A DNA stretch of 64,000 nucleotides, taken from assembly GCA_037481655.1 (NCBI GenBank), contig JBBFLF010000014.1:1-64000 (forward strand), in the 5' to 3' direction. The translations under genes were made by a program, and so were the position numbers. Of this stretch, positions 25,411 to 36,100 are shown in pieces. How positions within the stretch are numbered: the first letter of the stretch is position 1; every line of letters begins with the position of its first letter. Below the pieces are notes generated by a model, which worked only from the letters and a program-made list of their open reading frames with translations, did not search any database and was not told where the DNA came from. Source of the stretch: Desulfobaccales bacterium. GTDB lineage: Bacteria; Desulfobacterota; Desulfobaccia; Desulfobaccales; 0-14-0-80-60-11.

Positions 25411-26507
25411 CATTCCGGTTTTGCTCCTGCAAGGGCTCTTAGCTCGTCCCTGCTCACCGTATTATACCTTTTGAAGACCATCAAGGTCTTGTGGCCGGTA
25501 GCCGCCATGATGCGGAAGTAGTCATGGCCCGCCAGGCGCCAATTGTTGATGGCCGTGTGGCGCAGATCATGAAAGGTGAAGTCCTCAATCCCCGCCCTCC
25601 GGCAAGCAGCCTCGAACGCCTCCCTTATGGACTTGATTTCCCTCCCCTCCTTGGTGAATACCTGGGCGTGGGGCAACCCTCGCGGCATAGCCCGTAACAT
25701 CTCCACCAGCTCCCGATTCAATGGGACCAGCCGTCCCTCATTGGTCTTGGTGTCCTCCGGCCGTAGCCTGATGAAACCATCCCGCAAATCCACCTGGCCC
25801 CAAGTCAGTCCCAGGATCTCCCCCCGCCGCATGCCCGTGTGATAGGCAAGCTTGATAATGGGCTTCAGGTACCCCGGGCAGGCCGCTAACAGCCGGGCAT
25901 ATTCCTCCGGCGTAAGCACCCGGTCTCGCTCATTGTTTTCCTTCAGCAGCCTCACCCCTTGGCAAGGGTTGCGCTCCGCCTTGCCGTTGCGCACCGCCTT
26001 GGAGAAGATGGTTTTCAGGCAGGCCACTTCCCGGTTGACCGTGGCCGGAGTCGTGAGGGTGTACGAGGTGCGCCCGGAGGGTTCCGACAGACGCTTTTGC
26101 CGGTAGGCCTCCACTAGGGCAGGGGTGATGTCCTTCAAATACCTCTCCCCGAAAAATGGGGAAAGGTTCTTTAAGCTCCGGCGATCACGGTCGTAACTCC
26201 TTTTGGCCTTCACCTCCGGCAGGTCCAGATACCAAGCCGCCAGCTCAGAGAACCGCGTCACCGCGTCGGGACTTTTCCGGATATGACGCCCCTCCACCTT
26301 GGCGGAGAGCACCTCCCGCAACCGTTGTTCCGCTGCGGCCTTGTTCGGCCCGATGCGCTCCCGGCGAAGATGCTTTTCATGGTCGTAATATTCGATCCAC
26401 CAGGCCCGGCCGGAGAATTTGGTCAAGGCCAAGCCGCATTTTTTACAGACCTTCTCTTTCTGACCGTTCCGCCGCTTGCAATTTGGGCATTCAATCAGCA
26501 GTCCCAT
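25410..26507 (-). CDS. int: Tyrosine recombinase (phage-type integrase)
   Basis: This 365-residue integrase inserts and excises the island. The N-terminus has a zinc ribbon (C7, C10, C21, C24), followed by an arm-binding-like region (YYDHEKHLRRERIG), a SAM-like core-binding domain (about 85-190) and the catalytic domain. The catalytic set is visible: R in TGMRRGEI, H and R in FHDLRHT, H in GHKTLM and Y in FKRYNTVS. The gene points toward the tRNA, as is usual for tRNA-targeting islands. It overlaps by 17 bp the small HTH gene upstream. The N-terminal zinc ribbon is a less common addition. Confidence 0.96.
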   Translation of the reverse strand: MGLLIECPNCKRRNGQKEKVCKKCGLALTKFSGRAWWIEYYDHEKHLRRERIGPNKAAAEQRLREVLSAKVEGRHIRKSPDAVTRFSELAAWYLDLPEVKAKRSYDRDRRSLKNLSPFFGERYLKDITPALVEAYRQKRLSEPSGRTSYTLTTPATVNREVACLKTIFSKAVRNGKAERNPCQGVRLLKENNERDRVLTPEEYARLLAACPGYLKPIIKLAYHTGMRRGEILGLTWGQVDLRDGFIRLRPEDTKTNEGRLVPLNRELVEMLRAMPRGLPHAQVFTKEGREIKSIREAFEAACRRAGIEDFTFHDLRHTAINNWRLAGHDYFRIMAATGHKTLMVFKRYNTVSRDELRALAGAKPE

Positions 26508-26691
26508 CCTGGCCTCCTTTCTGAAAACGATGTTCGAGAGCCTCCAGAGCCAGGGGCAAAAGCGGGGGGATCTTCCTTTTTCCCCACTCCCAGAAGGCTA
26601 CCGCCATGGGGGTGACCCCCAGGAGGCCTGCCAACTGCCGCTGACTCAAGCCGTGCCGCCGCCGCCAGGCTTTCAGGCCCTCCTTATCCAT
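26491..26691 (-). CDS. Small XRE-type HTH protein
   Basis: This 66-residue protein is almost wholly a helix-turn-helix of XRE/Cro type: residues about 7-30 read LKAWRRRHGLSQRQLAGLLG, followed by VTPMAVAFWEWGKRKIP as the recognition segment. It overlaps the integrase start, so the two are co-transcribed. It may act as a repressor or directionality factor controlling the integrase. An AT-rich tract with TTGTTATATTTTGTCAAG lies just upstream and probably includes the promoter. Confidence 0.8.
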   Translation of the reverse strand: MDKEGLKAWRRRHGLSQRQLAGLLGVTPMAVAFWEWGKRKIPPLLPLALEALEHRFQKGGQDGTAD

Positions 26692-27998
26692 GCTTTAAAA
26701 ATAATACATTGTTATATTTTGTCAAGGAAAAAATTGTAAAAATCTGGCAACCCCTTGAAATCCTCGCGTCCAATTCGTCCATATAAAATTATTTTATTGA
26801 ATTCAACAGGTTATAAAGGACTAACGCCAGGGATGGGACGCGTTCCTCATCGTCCCGGCGATCGGTAAAATAGGTTTCCTCCCTTCGCAATTCCTGACAA
26901 CCTCAGGAACCTCGATAAGTTAATTAATATCTTTATGGGTTAAGTTTTGATCCACTACGCAACGACGCTGAAAACCTCTGAAATCCATGGCATGGAAACC
27001 CGCATCTGCTCTCCCATTAAGAGGTGTTTACCTTGCTGAAAGAGATTCCCCCAGTGGGGTTATTCCCTTTCCTCGACTTTCCAGACTTTATATCAATACG
27101 AACATTGCAGGCTAACAGAAAAGGGAGAAGCCCCCAAAACAGGGTTGCGGCATGGGCCAGGGAAGGGTCGATAGATTATTTTTGCCCACTACCCTTGCAG
27201 CTCCTTAACTGTAATTTAAGTAGAGCTTATGACCTTACGGAAAAGGGCTTTGTGGTGGGGGCTTGTGAACCGACGAATCCGGACGGCCGCGGTGATGTGG
27301 TTTCGGCCGCCAGAGGCAGGGAGGCGGTTTGTAGACAGTCCCCTGAAGTGAGGCGCACCCAGCGATGTGAAGACAGGCTCAATTGCAAAACCGGGGATGG
27401 GACTCCCTCCCCCCCCTGGTTAAATATGGTGGGCAGGGAAATTTCTAATAATTTATCAATGGATATGGAAAAAGTTTTAAAACGGAGGCCCGATGGGACT
27501 TTCCCACCTGGCCTCTTGAAAGCGGTATGAAGAAGAAACTTCAGCGGAAAATAATAAATTATAGCTTAAACAATATATCTTCTATGCTTTTTAAGATAGA
27601 TGATAAATTATAATTTAAGACTAAAATAAAATGGCTAATATAGTCGGGAACTTTTCTAAGGCCATTTTTTTAAACTAATATTATCTTACCTTTATGGAAT
27701 CAGTATATTAAAGCAAATCAATTTATTTTAAATAAATTTAAAGATTAGTAATTCAATTTAGTAATATATTTTTAAATTATAATAATAATTTATTTTTTAA
27801 AAGATATTATTATTTAAATGCATTTCTTTTTTAAATTTTGTTCGCCCAAGATTAAATGTAAACGTTAATATAATGTTGTTTATTTTCATGTCGTTATGTT
27901 TGCCAATTATATTTTGGGTGGACACTATTGGATTCATTTTACTGAGCGCCTGTCAAATGTAGTCTTCATCAATCTTTTTATAAATTGGCATCGAATAA
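26692..27998. other. Island region without a supportable gene
   Basis: This 1.3-kb stretch follows the integrase/HTH pair. It includes a frame of 168 codons on the + strand (27024-27530) whose product is compositionally patchy and unlike any family I know; I judge it a chance or degraded frame. From about 27540 the sequence becomes extremely AT-rich (line 27721-27780 has 4 G/C of 60), with stops in all frames. No RNA gene or repeat family is recognised. Confidence 0.4.
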
Positions 27999-28307
27999 TC
28001 ACCCTATATATCCAAAAGCCATTAGCCTTTCACGTGCAACTTCACGTTCATGGTCTGAAAAAAGGGGGTTCCATTTTTCGTTTAGGATTAAAGCTTCTAC
28101 AGTCAGATCGAGCCTACCGCGTTCCCAGAGTGCAATGTATCCCTCGGAAATACTAGAAGAAAGGAGCTTTTTTGCGGTTTTTACTCCCCCATAACTTTGG
28201 AGCATCTGTAAAAATCTGGTCGCATTATAACCAGTCTCCACTAATGCACGACGGTAAATTTTTAACATTTCCCGATATAATTCTCGTTCAAGTTCATTCA
28301 TATCCAT
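27999..28307 (-). CDS. Conserved uncharacterised protein, about 102 residues
   Basis: I do not know the function. The pattern ETGYNATRFLQMLQSYGGV followed by AKKLL and SEGYIALWERGRLDLTVEALIL is one I recall from short uncharacterised proteins common on plasmids and islands. It is alpha-helical and has no transmembrane segment. I start it at ATG 28307 (MDMNELEREL); an earlier ATG at 28349 is possible, and neither has a clear ribosome-binding site. It stands alone in an AT-rich desert, which suggests selection has kept it or that it arrived recently. Confidence 0.65.
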   Translation of the reverse strand: MDMNELERELYREMLKIYRRALVETGYNATRFLQMLQSYGGVKTAKKLLSSSISEGYIALWERGRLDLTVEALILNEKWNPLFSDHEREVARERLMAFGYIG

Positions 28308-28349
28308 TAAGTGACCCAATTCTACTTGTTTAAATGATATATGGTGCAT

Positions 28350-29459
28350 TTTTTGTTAATGATTTCACTTGCTGACTTCCACACGCAAAATCCAAATGAC
28401 TTCATAAAATTATGGCGCCAAGATCGACTGAATAAGAATATATTAAAGTATAAATATTATTTGCTAATTCACCAGCATGCTAAAAACCAATTTATTTATT
28501 TTTATTAAAATCATATATTGTTAGCCTTTATATATAATATTAATAATAACGCTTTTATAAATAATAAAATTGCTGTTCGAGGTTTCTAATGTTGGGTGAA
28601 AACGCTAAAACATCCAGAAATAATAGATAAAGCACTCATAGAGATAATGATGAAAGCATAGAAAAAAATATTTTAAAGAATCGGAATTGAATATTTTGCC
28701 GCTAATATTTTCATAAAAATGAACCTATATCTGCATTAATGAGTGAGATATAATTTATTGTGGATACGATATTTTATTAATTTTTTATGATAAAAACAAA
28801 ATGTAAATTATTTAATTGATTACAACATTATTTTATCAAAAATAAGTATATTTTTCAATCCCCTTCTAACTTATCATATTAATTCATAAATTCTGATTTC
28901 TTAATTATTTAAGATGGTTATATTTTAAGATAACCCTAAATTGAAATAAGACAGCAATTAAAAGAAGCAGTCGACCTCGTCCTTGATTGTGGTTATTGCT
29001 ATGGCTGAAATGTGATTGACCTAAAGTTGAGTCTTACTTAATTATAATAATATAAGTTTTTTTGATGTATTTTAAAATAAATTATTTATCCTTACGCATT
29101 AAATTGCATTATGCACAAACCATTTTACTTCATATTTGTCATTTTTTATTATAGTCTGTGTCAAAAGTTTTGAGTTGTATATAAGATTTATTACCCCGCA
29201 CATCTCCTTTACCGAGGCCGTGGCTTCGACATATAGAAGGAGGGGTTGTTAGGGGCGGGGGAGGAGCCTCCACACTTCCGATTCTCCCTTCAAATTCGGG
29301 AGAGTCCCCGGAGAAAATCACTTTCCAAACCGCCTGGCGGAGCATCCGCTGCCCCTTGACAAATCATCGATTCGACGGTTTCCGGGGGCAGGGTTTCATG
29401 AATCAAGATGCTATTTTATAATTTACATAATAACAGTAGATGCTATATTATGGACATTA
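28350..29459. other. AT-rich gene desert, then a GC-rich upstream block
   Basis: From 28350 to about 29190 the sequence is strongly AT-rich and has no credible gene on either strand. At about 29200 it switches abruptly to GC-rich sequence that leads into a MerR gene at 29460. The switch marks a composition boundary inside the island, probably an insertion or recombination junction. A 68-codon minus-strand frame across it is not convincing. Confidence 0.45.
29406..29451. repeat. Two direct copies of a 14-bp motif before a MerR gene
   Basis: AGATGCTATTTTAT (29406-29419) and AGATGCTATATTAT (29438-29451) are direct repeats with one mismatch, 32 bp apart centre to centre, ending eight bases before the MerR start codon. 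They are AT-rich and include -10-like TATTTTAT and TATATTAT. They could be operator sites or duplicated promoter elements. Confidence 0.5.
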
Positions 29460-29867
29460 ATGGCCGAAAGGGAATACAGCATCGGGGAGCTGGCGGCGCA
29501 GGCCAAGGTGAGCCGGCGCACGGTGAGGTTCTATGTGGTCCTGGGGCTCATCTCGCCGCCCACTGGGCGGGGCCGAGGCCGCCATTACACCGACCGGCAC
29601 CTGGAGGAGATCCTGGCCACCCGCACCCTACAGGATAGGGGGTTATCGTTGGCGGAGATTCAGGCCCGGAAGGGGTCCGAGGGCTTGACGGCCCTCTTGG
29701 CCGCCACCGGCCCGCCGGTGTTATGCCCCGAGCTTTACACCAAAATCGAGCTCTCCCCCGGGGTGTGGCTGGAGTTCCGCCATGAGGCCGCGGCCTTAAC
29801 ACCGGGGGAAATCATGGAGCTTGCCCGCCGTTGCCGGGAGATCATCACCAGCCAGGGGAGGAAATAG
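29460..29867 (+). CDS. MerR-family transcriptional regulator
   Basis: This 135-residue regulator has an N-terminal winged helix (EYSIGELAAQAKVSRRTVRFYVVLGLISPP, residues about 4-33) and the GRGRGRHYTDRHLEEIL second part. The C-terminal part carries one cysteine (VLCPEL) and no metal-binding cysteine cluster, so the effector is unknown. Base composition is host-like, unlike the AT-rich sequence before it. It lies four bases upstream of a degraded VIT/VWA gene on the same strand and probably regulated it. No good ribosome-binding site precedes the ATG. Confidence 0.85.
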   Translation: MAEREYSIGELAAQAKVSRRTVRFYVVLGLISPPTGRGRGRHYTDRHLEEILATRTLQDRGLSLAEIQARKGSEGLTALLAATGPPVLCPELYTKIELSPGVWLEFRHEAAALTPGEIMELARRCREIITSQGRK

Positions 29868-29870
29868 CCG

Positions 29871-31100
29871 ATGGGAGAGATGGCTGCTGCCGGTTTGCCA
29901 CCGCCGCCGGGGAACCGGTCCCGCTTAGGGGGGTCGCCATCCATGTGGCCGGACGGGGGGCCCGCCGCCCGGGTCAGCGTGGCGCAGAGCTACGTGAACG
30001 AGGAGGCCCAGGCCGTGGAGGTGGTTTATACCTTCCCGCTGCCGGAGGAGGCGGTGGTGGCCGGTTTTCAAGGGTCACCGACGGGCAGGTGGGAAACGAG
30101 GCGGAGAGCCTGGCCCTGGCGCAGCATCATTTGGGGCAGGCGGCCATCTACCCCGTGGGCCTGGGCCGGAGCCCCAACGCTTATTTCATCCGCTCCCTGG
30201 CCAGGCTTTCCGGCGGCGTGGCCACCCTGGTGCATCCCCGGGATCGCCTGGAGCCGGTGATGGTGCGCCTGATAGAAAAGATCGCCACCCCACCCTTCCA
30301 TCCCGTGGAGGTGGACTGGGACGGTCTGACCCCGTAGCTTGAGGCCCCCCAGCCCCTGCCGCCCCTTCACCAAGGGGAGCTACCTCCTGGTCCTGGCGCG
30401 CTTTGCCGGCGCCGCCCCCGGGCGGGTCACGGTCCGGGGGGAAACCATACCTGGAAGCTAGTGCCAGCCGCCGCCGGGGAGGCCATCCGGGAGCTGGAGG
30501 ACCGCCTCCTGGGCAGCTGGGGGTCGCCTCCCTAAGAGGAGCGGGAGCTCAAGGCGCAAGTCTTCTATTTGTCCCGGCGCTATTGCCTCCTCTCTTCCCT
30601 CACCAACTTACTGGTGGTGGCGGAGCGCCCCGGCGAGAAGGCGGGCGACATCGTCATGAGGCGCATCCCGGTGGCCCTGACCCAGGGCTGGGGCGGCATA
30701 GAGGCAAGTGTTCTTTATTCCAGGAATATCACGTCCTTCAGCACAGCCAAGAGAAGCAGAAGCATTGCCCCGTCGATTTACATGCTCAAATCGACTCAAT
30801 CGGCGGCCTGGAACTCTTTAGAATACAATACTACTCCCCCACCGGACCGGGAGGAACAGGACTTGCGACGCCTCATCCAGGCGTCCGGTGTCTGGGAGTT
30901 GACCCCTTGGCTTGCCAAACAGGCGAGGATTAGCTTAAATAGATTGAGGAAACTGGCCCGCCAGCTTTCACTGCCCCGGGCAAAGGCGTAGCAGCTGCTG
31001 GCCACCCTCCTGGCTTGGTATCTTCTGCACACCCGCTTTCAGAAGTGGGAGGCGGAGTGGGCCCTGATGGCGGCCAAGGCGGAACGTTGGCTTCAGGCCC
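29871..31100 (+). pseudogene. Degraded VIT / von Willebrand A domain protein gene
   Basis: Pieces of one protein appear in changing frames. A VIT-domain segment (SVAQSYVNEEAQAVEVVYTF, about 29965-30070) comes first. After a frameshift and an apparent internal deletion comes the end of a VWA domain (VTDGQVGNEAESLALAQ to VEVDWDGLTP, stop near 30337). Then come SRRYCLLSSLTNLLVVAERP (about 30569) and a helical C-terminus (GVWELTPWLAKQARISLNRL), interrupted by TAG at 30989 and continuing as QLLATLLAWYLLHTRFQKWE. Family members are large surface or cytosolic proteins with metal-ion-dependent adhesion sites. Here the early VWA part with its DxSxS motif is missing, so the gene cannot be functional. 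It follows the MerR gene directly. Confidence 0.8.
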
Positions 31101-31255
31101 ATTATCTCACGTTGCCGCCTCCGGGCCCTGTTGTGCTCCCCTGGCTGACGCAGGCCATGGCAGGCTCTCATCAAACCTCGGCGGAGGGATTCGACATGGA
31201 GGACGACAAGCACGGGAAACGCCCCTTGGGAGGACATTTGAGAAGCTAGTAGAAT

Positions 31256-31481
31256 GAAAATCAAAGTAACTTAAACTTTTAAATTTTTTATCTTGAATAA
31301 AGAGATTGTACCTTTCAAGTGCGATAACTAGTTTCTCTACCGGGGCCCCGTAAACATAAATACCAAGCCCATTGCAATCCATAGATTCTCGGCCGTTAAT
31401 TTTTTTAGCCTGGTTTTTGGCAGCAGGTATGGCATAGCTGGGTTCCTCGTAGGATATGGGCCTCCCCACTGTTATAGGCAA
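31256..31481 (-). pseudogene. Possible gene fragment, unknown
   Basis: A minus-strand frame starting at 31481 encodes about 70 residues with protein-like composition (AKKINGRESMDCNGLGIYVY, then EKLVIALERYNLFIQ). It then runs into the antisense of the VIT/VWA remnant and loses coding character. The junction coincides with a switch from AT-rich to GC-rich sequence near 31255. I do not recognise the family. It is probably the N-terminal remnant of a truncated gene. Confidence 0.3.
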
Positions 31482-31734
31482 CGAAGATCATTTTGACCTT
31501 GCTGAATTTTTTGTTTAATTAATCTTTTTGGAGACTTTAATGCTATTACTGTAGCTATTATAGAATTCCAAGGCTATTAGGCTTTAAATATTATTTTATT
31601 TTAAGCCAACATTCAAATAGGTGCTTTTTTAAACAGAATAACTCACTAACAATAATCTTTTTATTCCATTTGTTATTTACTTTATGATTGTTGGGTTCAA
31701 TCGATAAACAGCATTTTTATTATATATATCTATA
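31482..31734. other. AT-rich leader of the BREX locus
   Basis: This 253-bp AT-rich gap precedes brxA and should hold the BREX promoter. Several TATA-like tracts occur and no single promoter can be chosen. No BrxR-type regulator gene precedes it; the nearest regulators in the island are the MerR at 29460 and the XRE proteins at 26491 and 49349. No ribosome-binding site is evident before the brxA ATG. Confidence 0.4.
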
Positions 31735-32526
31735 ATGAAATATAAACATAATAATTATACAACACGACTACAAAAATGTGGAGCGCTATTAGCTGATATG
31801 CGTCTTCTTGTTCGTCATTGGAGCGATAAACTTAATTATGATAAGCAAATTCATGATTTTATCATTGAGAACATTTTAGGAAAAAAAACTAGGTCTCGAA
31901 CAATTGACATATTACAAAGAGCTTTCTTCCAAAGATTTATAAAAGGGAATCCTCCCGAGTCGTGGAAAATTTTGCGACCATTAGAAGACCGTGATGTAAG
32001 TATAGATATCGTAAGTCCTATTTATTTCTGGATAACAAGTAGGTCTGAAAATTTAATATACGATTTTGTTACAGAGTTTCTTTATCATCGAATTAAAAGC
32101 CCCGATTTTTTGATTAGGACAGATGAAACTATACAGTGGCTAAGAAAGCAGCTGGCTGATAGGGGACAAATTTGGTCTGAAGCCGTCACCCTTCGGGTAG
32201 CCCGAGGTCTTTTGGCCGCTCTCCGTGATTTTGGAATTCTTCAGGGAAAATTAATAAAAAAAATCACTCCAATTTATTTGCCTTGTGAATCTTTTGCATA
32301 TTTAGCTTTTGCTTTATTTTCTTTAAGAAACACGGGCAAGCGTCTTGTCATCCATCCCGATTGGCGACTTTTTTTCCTAAGCTCTTCAGGAGTCGAACAT
32401 CTTTTTCTTGAGGCGCACCAAAATGGTTTCCTTCGGTATGCCGCAGCTGGGGAGATTCACTGCATAGAATTCCCGACGCAATCATTTGAGGGAATGGCCG
32501 ATGTCATCCTTGGCAGAAGAGTTTAA
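31735..32526 (+). CDS. brxA: BREX protein BrxA (DUF1819)
   Basis: This 263-residue protein matches BrxA/DUF1819 in size, position and the N-terminal signature YTTRLQKCGALLADMRLLVRHW. BrxA is a small DNA-binding, winged-helix type component needed for BREX defence; its precise role is not settled. The sequence is AT-rich relative to the host. The 3' end overlaps the brxB start by 26 bp, and the order brxA-brxB-brxC matches type 1 BREX. The ATG lacks a clear ribosome-binding site. A few in-frame alternatives exist, but the YTTRL signature close to the N-terminus supports this start. Confidence 0.88.
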   Translation: MKYKHNNYTTRLQKCGALLADMRLLVRHWSDKLNYDKQIHDFIIENILGKKTRSRTIDILQRAFFQRFIKGNPPESWKILRPLEDRDVSIDIVSPIYFWITSRSENLIYDFVTEFLYHRIKSPDFLIRTDETIQWLRKQLADRGQIWSEAVTLRVARGLLAALRDFGILQGKLIKKITPIYLPCESFAYLAFALFSLRNTGKRLVIHPDWRLFFLSSSGVEHLFLEAHQNGFLRYAAAGEIHCIEFPTQSFEGMADVILGRRV

Positions 32527-33100
32527 CGTCCTCGAGAATGATCTCATAAGCCAGCCCATGCGAATCAGCGCTTATCATGATCTTCCCTTTGCCATATTCC
32601 GCTATGACCCTAAAGATGAATTTAAGTGTCGCAAGCATATCAGGCTCCTATCCCTTTCTCTTGAAGCTAAACTTAATAAGAAAGTGACTTTAATATCCTT
32701 AGGGAAAATCCTCTGGAAGATTGTCGACGAGACTGAAGGCATGGATGCAATTATCAATACTGAAAAACAATTAGGTTTTACACGTGCCCAACAGACAGTA
32801 AATAGCCTTTTATTAGATCAGGATTTCCTCCCCTTAACTGATATTCTGGAATATCGCCTAAATAAATTAAATCCTGCCATTGATATCGTTTTTTTAGTGA
32901 GAGTCGGGGGCATTTCCCCAGCCATATATCGATGCTCTGCTTTATTAGATCAATTGCATGGCCGGGTTTTAGTGCCCATCATCCTTTTTTATCCAGGTTC
33001 CATCGAAGGCCAGACTTCACTTCGCTTTATGAACCTGCCTAATCGGAATAATGTGGGCTCTTACAATTACCGGGTAAAGATTTATGGAGGTAAATCATGA
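32501..33100 (+). CDS. brxB: BREX protein BrxB (DUF1788)
   Basis: This 199-residue protein has the DUF1788 features: a central VTLISLGKILWKIV strand-helix and the strand AIDIVFLVRVGGISPAIYRC followed by RVLVPIILFYPG near the C-terminus. BrxB is required for type 1 BREX, but its biochemistry is unclear; interaction with PglZ has been suggested. I use ATG 32501 (MSSLAEEFNV) because GAGGGA is spaced well before it; an upstream ATG at 32486 adds five residues. The 3' end overlaps brxC by four bases (ATGA). Confidence 0.9.
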   Translation: MSSLAEEFNVLENDLISQPMRISAYHDLPFAIFRYDPKDEFKCRKHIRLLSLSLEAKLNKKVTLISLGKILWKIVDETEGMDAIINTEKQLGFTRAQQTVNSLLLDQDFLPLTDILEYRLNKLNPAIDIVFLVRVGGISPAIYRCSALLDQLHGRVLVPIILFYPGSIEGQTSLRFMNLPNRNNVGSYNYRVKIYGGKS

Positions 33101-36100
33101 CAATACGGGAACTCTTTGCAAAACCGATTGATCGCAAAATAGAAGAAGTTATCAAGGTTGAACAACATAATGAAGAAACTGTTTTAAATGAATTAAAAGA
33201 ATATATTGTTACTCATTCAATCAAAGAACATTTTATTCATATTTTTGATGAGATTATTGAAGGTCATCTAAGCCCCAGGGAAGGCATCGGTATTTGGGTT
33301 TCTGGGTTCTTTGGTTCAGGAAAATCATCTTTTGCCAAAATATTAGGGTATACAACCGCAGCTATACCTGTCTACCAAAAGCCTGCCAGCGAAATATTTA
33401 AAGAACATGTCAAAGATGAAAAAATTAGCGGGCGGTTGGATGTTATCACCAGAAGCATACCAATGGACGCAGTCATCTTTGATTTGTCCATGGACCGCGG
33501 TGTGCGAACCGCCTCAGAACGCATTACTGAAATCATGTATAAGGCCCTTTTAAGAAAACTGGATTATGCCGAAGATTTTGATTTGGCGGAACTAGAGATT
33601 ACCCTCGAACAAGATGGCTTATTAGAGACCTTCGTTAACCGCTTTGAGGAAATACACGGTAAGTCATGGAAGACCAGGCGCAAGCTGGGCTTGGCTATCA
33701 ATGAAGCCAGCGTTGTTTTACATCAATTAGACCCAAAGACTTATCCACAAGCAGATTCTTATGCCCGCTCTATAGGCACAGGTAGAGCCGACATTACCGC
33801 CAATAAATTGGCGGAGAGGGCCTTCGAATTGGCAGAGCGCAGGCGCCCTGGCAAGGCCCTCATTTTTATTATCGACGAAGTCGGGCAATATGTCTCCCGC
33901 AGTGTCGAAAAAATGTTGGACCTCCAAGGTTTGGTGCAGGCATTTGGCATGGAAGGGAAAAATCGGGTGCAACAGAGGAAAGCCGTCTCTCCTTTCTGGA
34001 TCGTTGTTACCTCTCAGGAGAAACTTAATGAGATTGTTGACGCCCTGGATTCCAAGAGAATCGAACTGGCCAGATTACAAGACCGCTTCCGTATTACCAT
34101 TGATATAAAACAATCAGATATTCCTGAAATTACTGGTGAACGCATTTTAAAGAAGAACCCTATTGGTTACCAAAAACTGTCCGAACTTTTTGAGGCCAAC
34201 CAGGGGCGGCTTAATACTTTCTGCAAACTGGAGCGCACTAGCCGGAAAACCTCAATCGATAAGGATGAATTCATCAGACTCTACCCCTACCTGCCTTATC
34301 AAATTGATCTCTGCATTGACATAGTAGCTGGGTTGCGACTCAAGAGGGGAGCATATCGTCATATCGGAGGTAGCAACCGCACCATCATCAAGCAGGCCCA
34401 GGAGATGATGATAAATCCCCGCACTATGTTGGCTGATGCCCCCATCGGCACGCTGGTCACTTTAGATAAAGTTTACGAACTCTTATACCTGGGGAATCTT
34501 CTACCAACTGAAACCACCCGGGAAGTTGACGAAGTGCCTAAACTCCTCCCTGGCAATGATATGGCATTGAAAGTAGCCAAAGCCATCGCCTTGCTCGAGA
34601 CAGTCAAAGACCTTCCTAAAACCGTGCATAACCTGGCAGTAGTGCTTCATCCCTCGGTGACCTCTGACTCCGTCAAATCAGAAGTGGAAAATGCAATAAA
34701 GGCTTTGGAAAAGGCCCAGGTTATTCGCGACTCTGAGGAAGGTTATAAGTTGCTTACTGTTCAGGAAAAAAATTGGGATACCAAAAGAAGAGGATTGGAA
34801 CCCAAGCCTGCGGACCGTAAGCGCCTTTTGAAAGAAATTGTAAAGGAAATTTTCAGCGATCCCAAGATCCGAACCTATAGGTATAAAAACCTCAAATTAT
34901 TTAAACTGTCTCTTTCGGTGGAAGGCGACATTGTAGATGCCGAAGGTCAAGTTCCCCTCCAAATATTGATAGCGGAGGAACCGGAAAACCTGGACGTTCG
35001 GATAAACGAAGGGCGGGAGGCCAGCATCGAAAAGACTGGTGAAATTTATTGGATAATCACTATTGGCGAGGATATCCATGAAAATATAACGGAACTCTTT
35101 AGATCGAGCGAAATGATCGGAGAGTATGAACGCCTTGCTGCCCAAGGAAAACTTACTCCCGAAGAAATATCTTGTTTAGTGGAGGAAAAAAATCGTCGGG
35201 AACGTTATCAGCGAGAGCTACGCACAGCATTGAGTCAGGCCTTGCAATCCGGGAGCGGGTTTTTCCGTGGAGTTCAACGGGATGGCTCATCCCTAGGCCA
35301 ATCCATCTCGGAAGTCTTCGGTCAGCTGATGGATTGGACTATACCCGCTCTCTACCCCAAGTTGGAAATGGGGGTTCGCCATCTAAAGGGAGATGAGGCG
35401 GAAAAGTTCCTCACAGCCGCCAACCTGAATGCTCTTCCACCCGTCTTTTACGATGGGAATCAGGGATTGAACCTGGTAACTAAAGAGGGTGCCAAGTTTG
35501 TCCCCAATCTCTCTGCCGAGATCTGCAAGGAAGTGCTTGCCTATTTAGTCCGAGAACATAAATATGGCAACAAGATAACCGGCAAGACGCTAGAAACTCA
35601 TTTTCAAGGACCCGGCTATGGCTGGGACTTGGATGTGATCCAATTGGTTATGGCAGTACTCCTCCGGGGAGGTGCGGTGGAGGTAACCTACCAAGGACGT
35701 AGATATAGCAACTACTTAGACCATTCGGCTCGGTTACCCTTCACCACAAAACCCGCCTTTCGTTCTGCCTCTTTTGCCCCCCGGGAGCCCCTTGATCTTC
35801 GAACCTTGGCCGAGGCCGCTCGGCAGTACGAAGAAATCACCGGCAAGGAAGTAGATGTGGAAGAAGGTGCCATAGCCCAGGCCTTCAAAAAACTAGCCGC
35901 AGAAGACCGGGAGCAATTATTGCCCCTGGTAGCTCGCATGCATGCCTTAAAACTGCCAGGTCTGGAATTCATGGAGACCTACCTCCAGAATGTTGAAGGC
36001 ATCCTGGAGATGCCCGCCGACACCTGCGTAAAGACCTTGGCCGCCGAGGGCAAAAGTTACCGGGAAGCCCGTTGCCGGAGCGGGCGCTTGGCCGAGGCTA

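Noticed and set aside
27024-27530. 168-codon + strand frame in the island
   Set aside because: Composition is patchy, there is no ribosome-binding site, and no motif is seen. I considered a group II intron remnant but found no reverse transcriptase or domain V-like hairpin.
29139-29345. 68-codon minus-strand frame
   Set aside because: It crosses the AT/GC boundary and the product is a low-complexity Pro-rich string.
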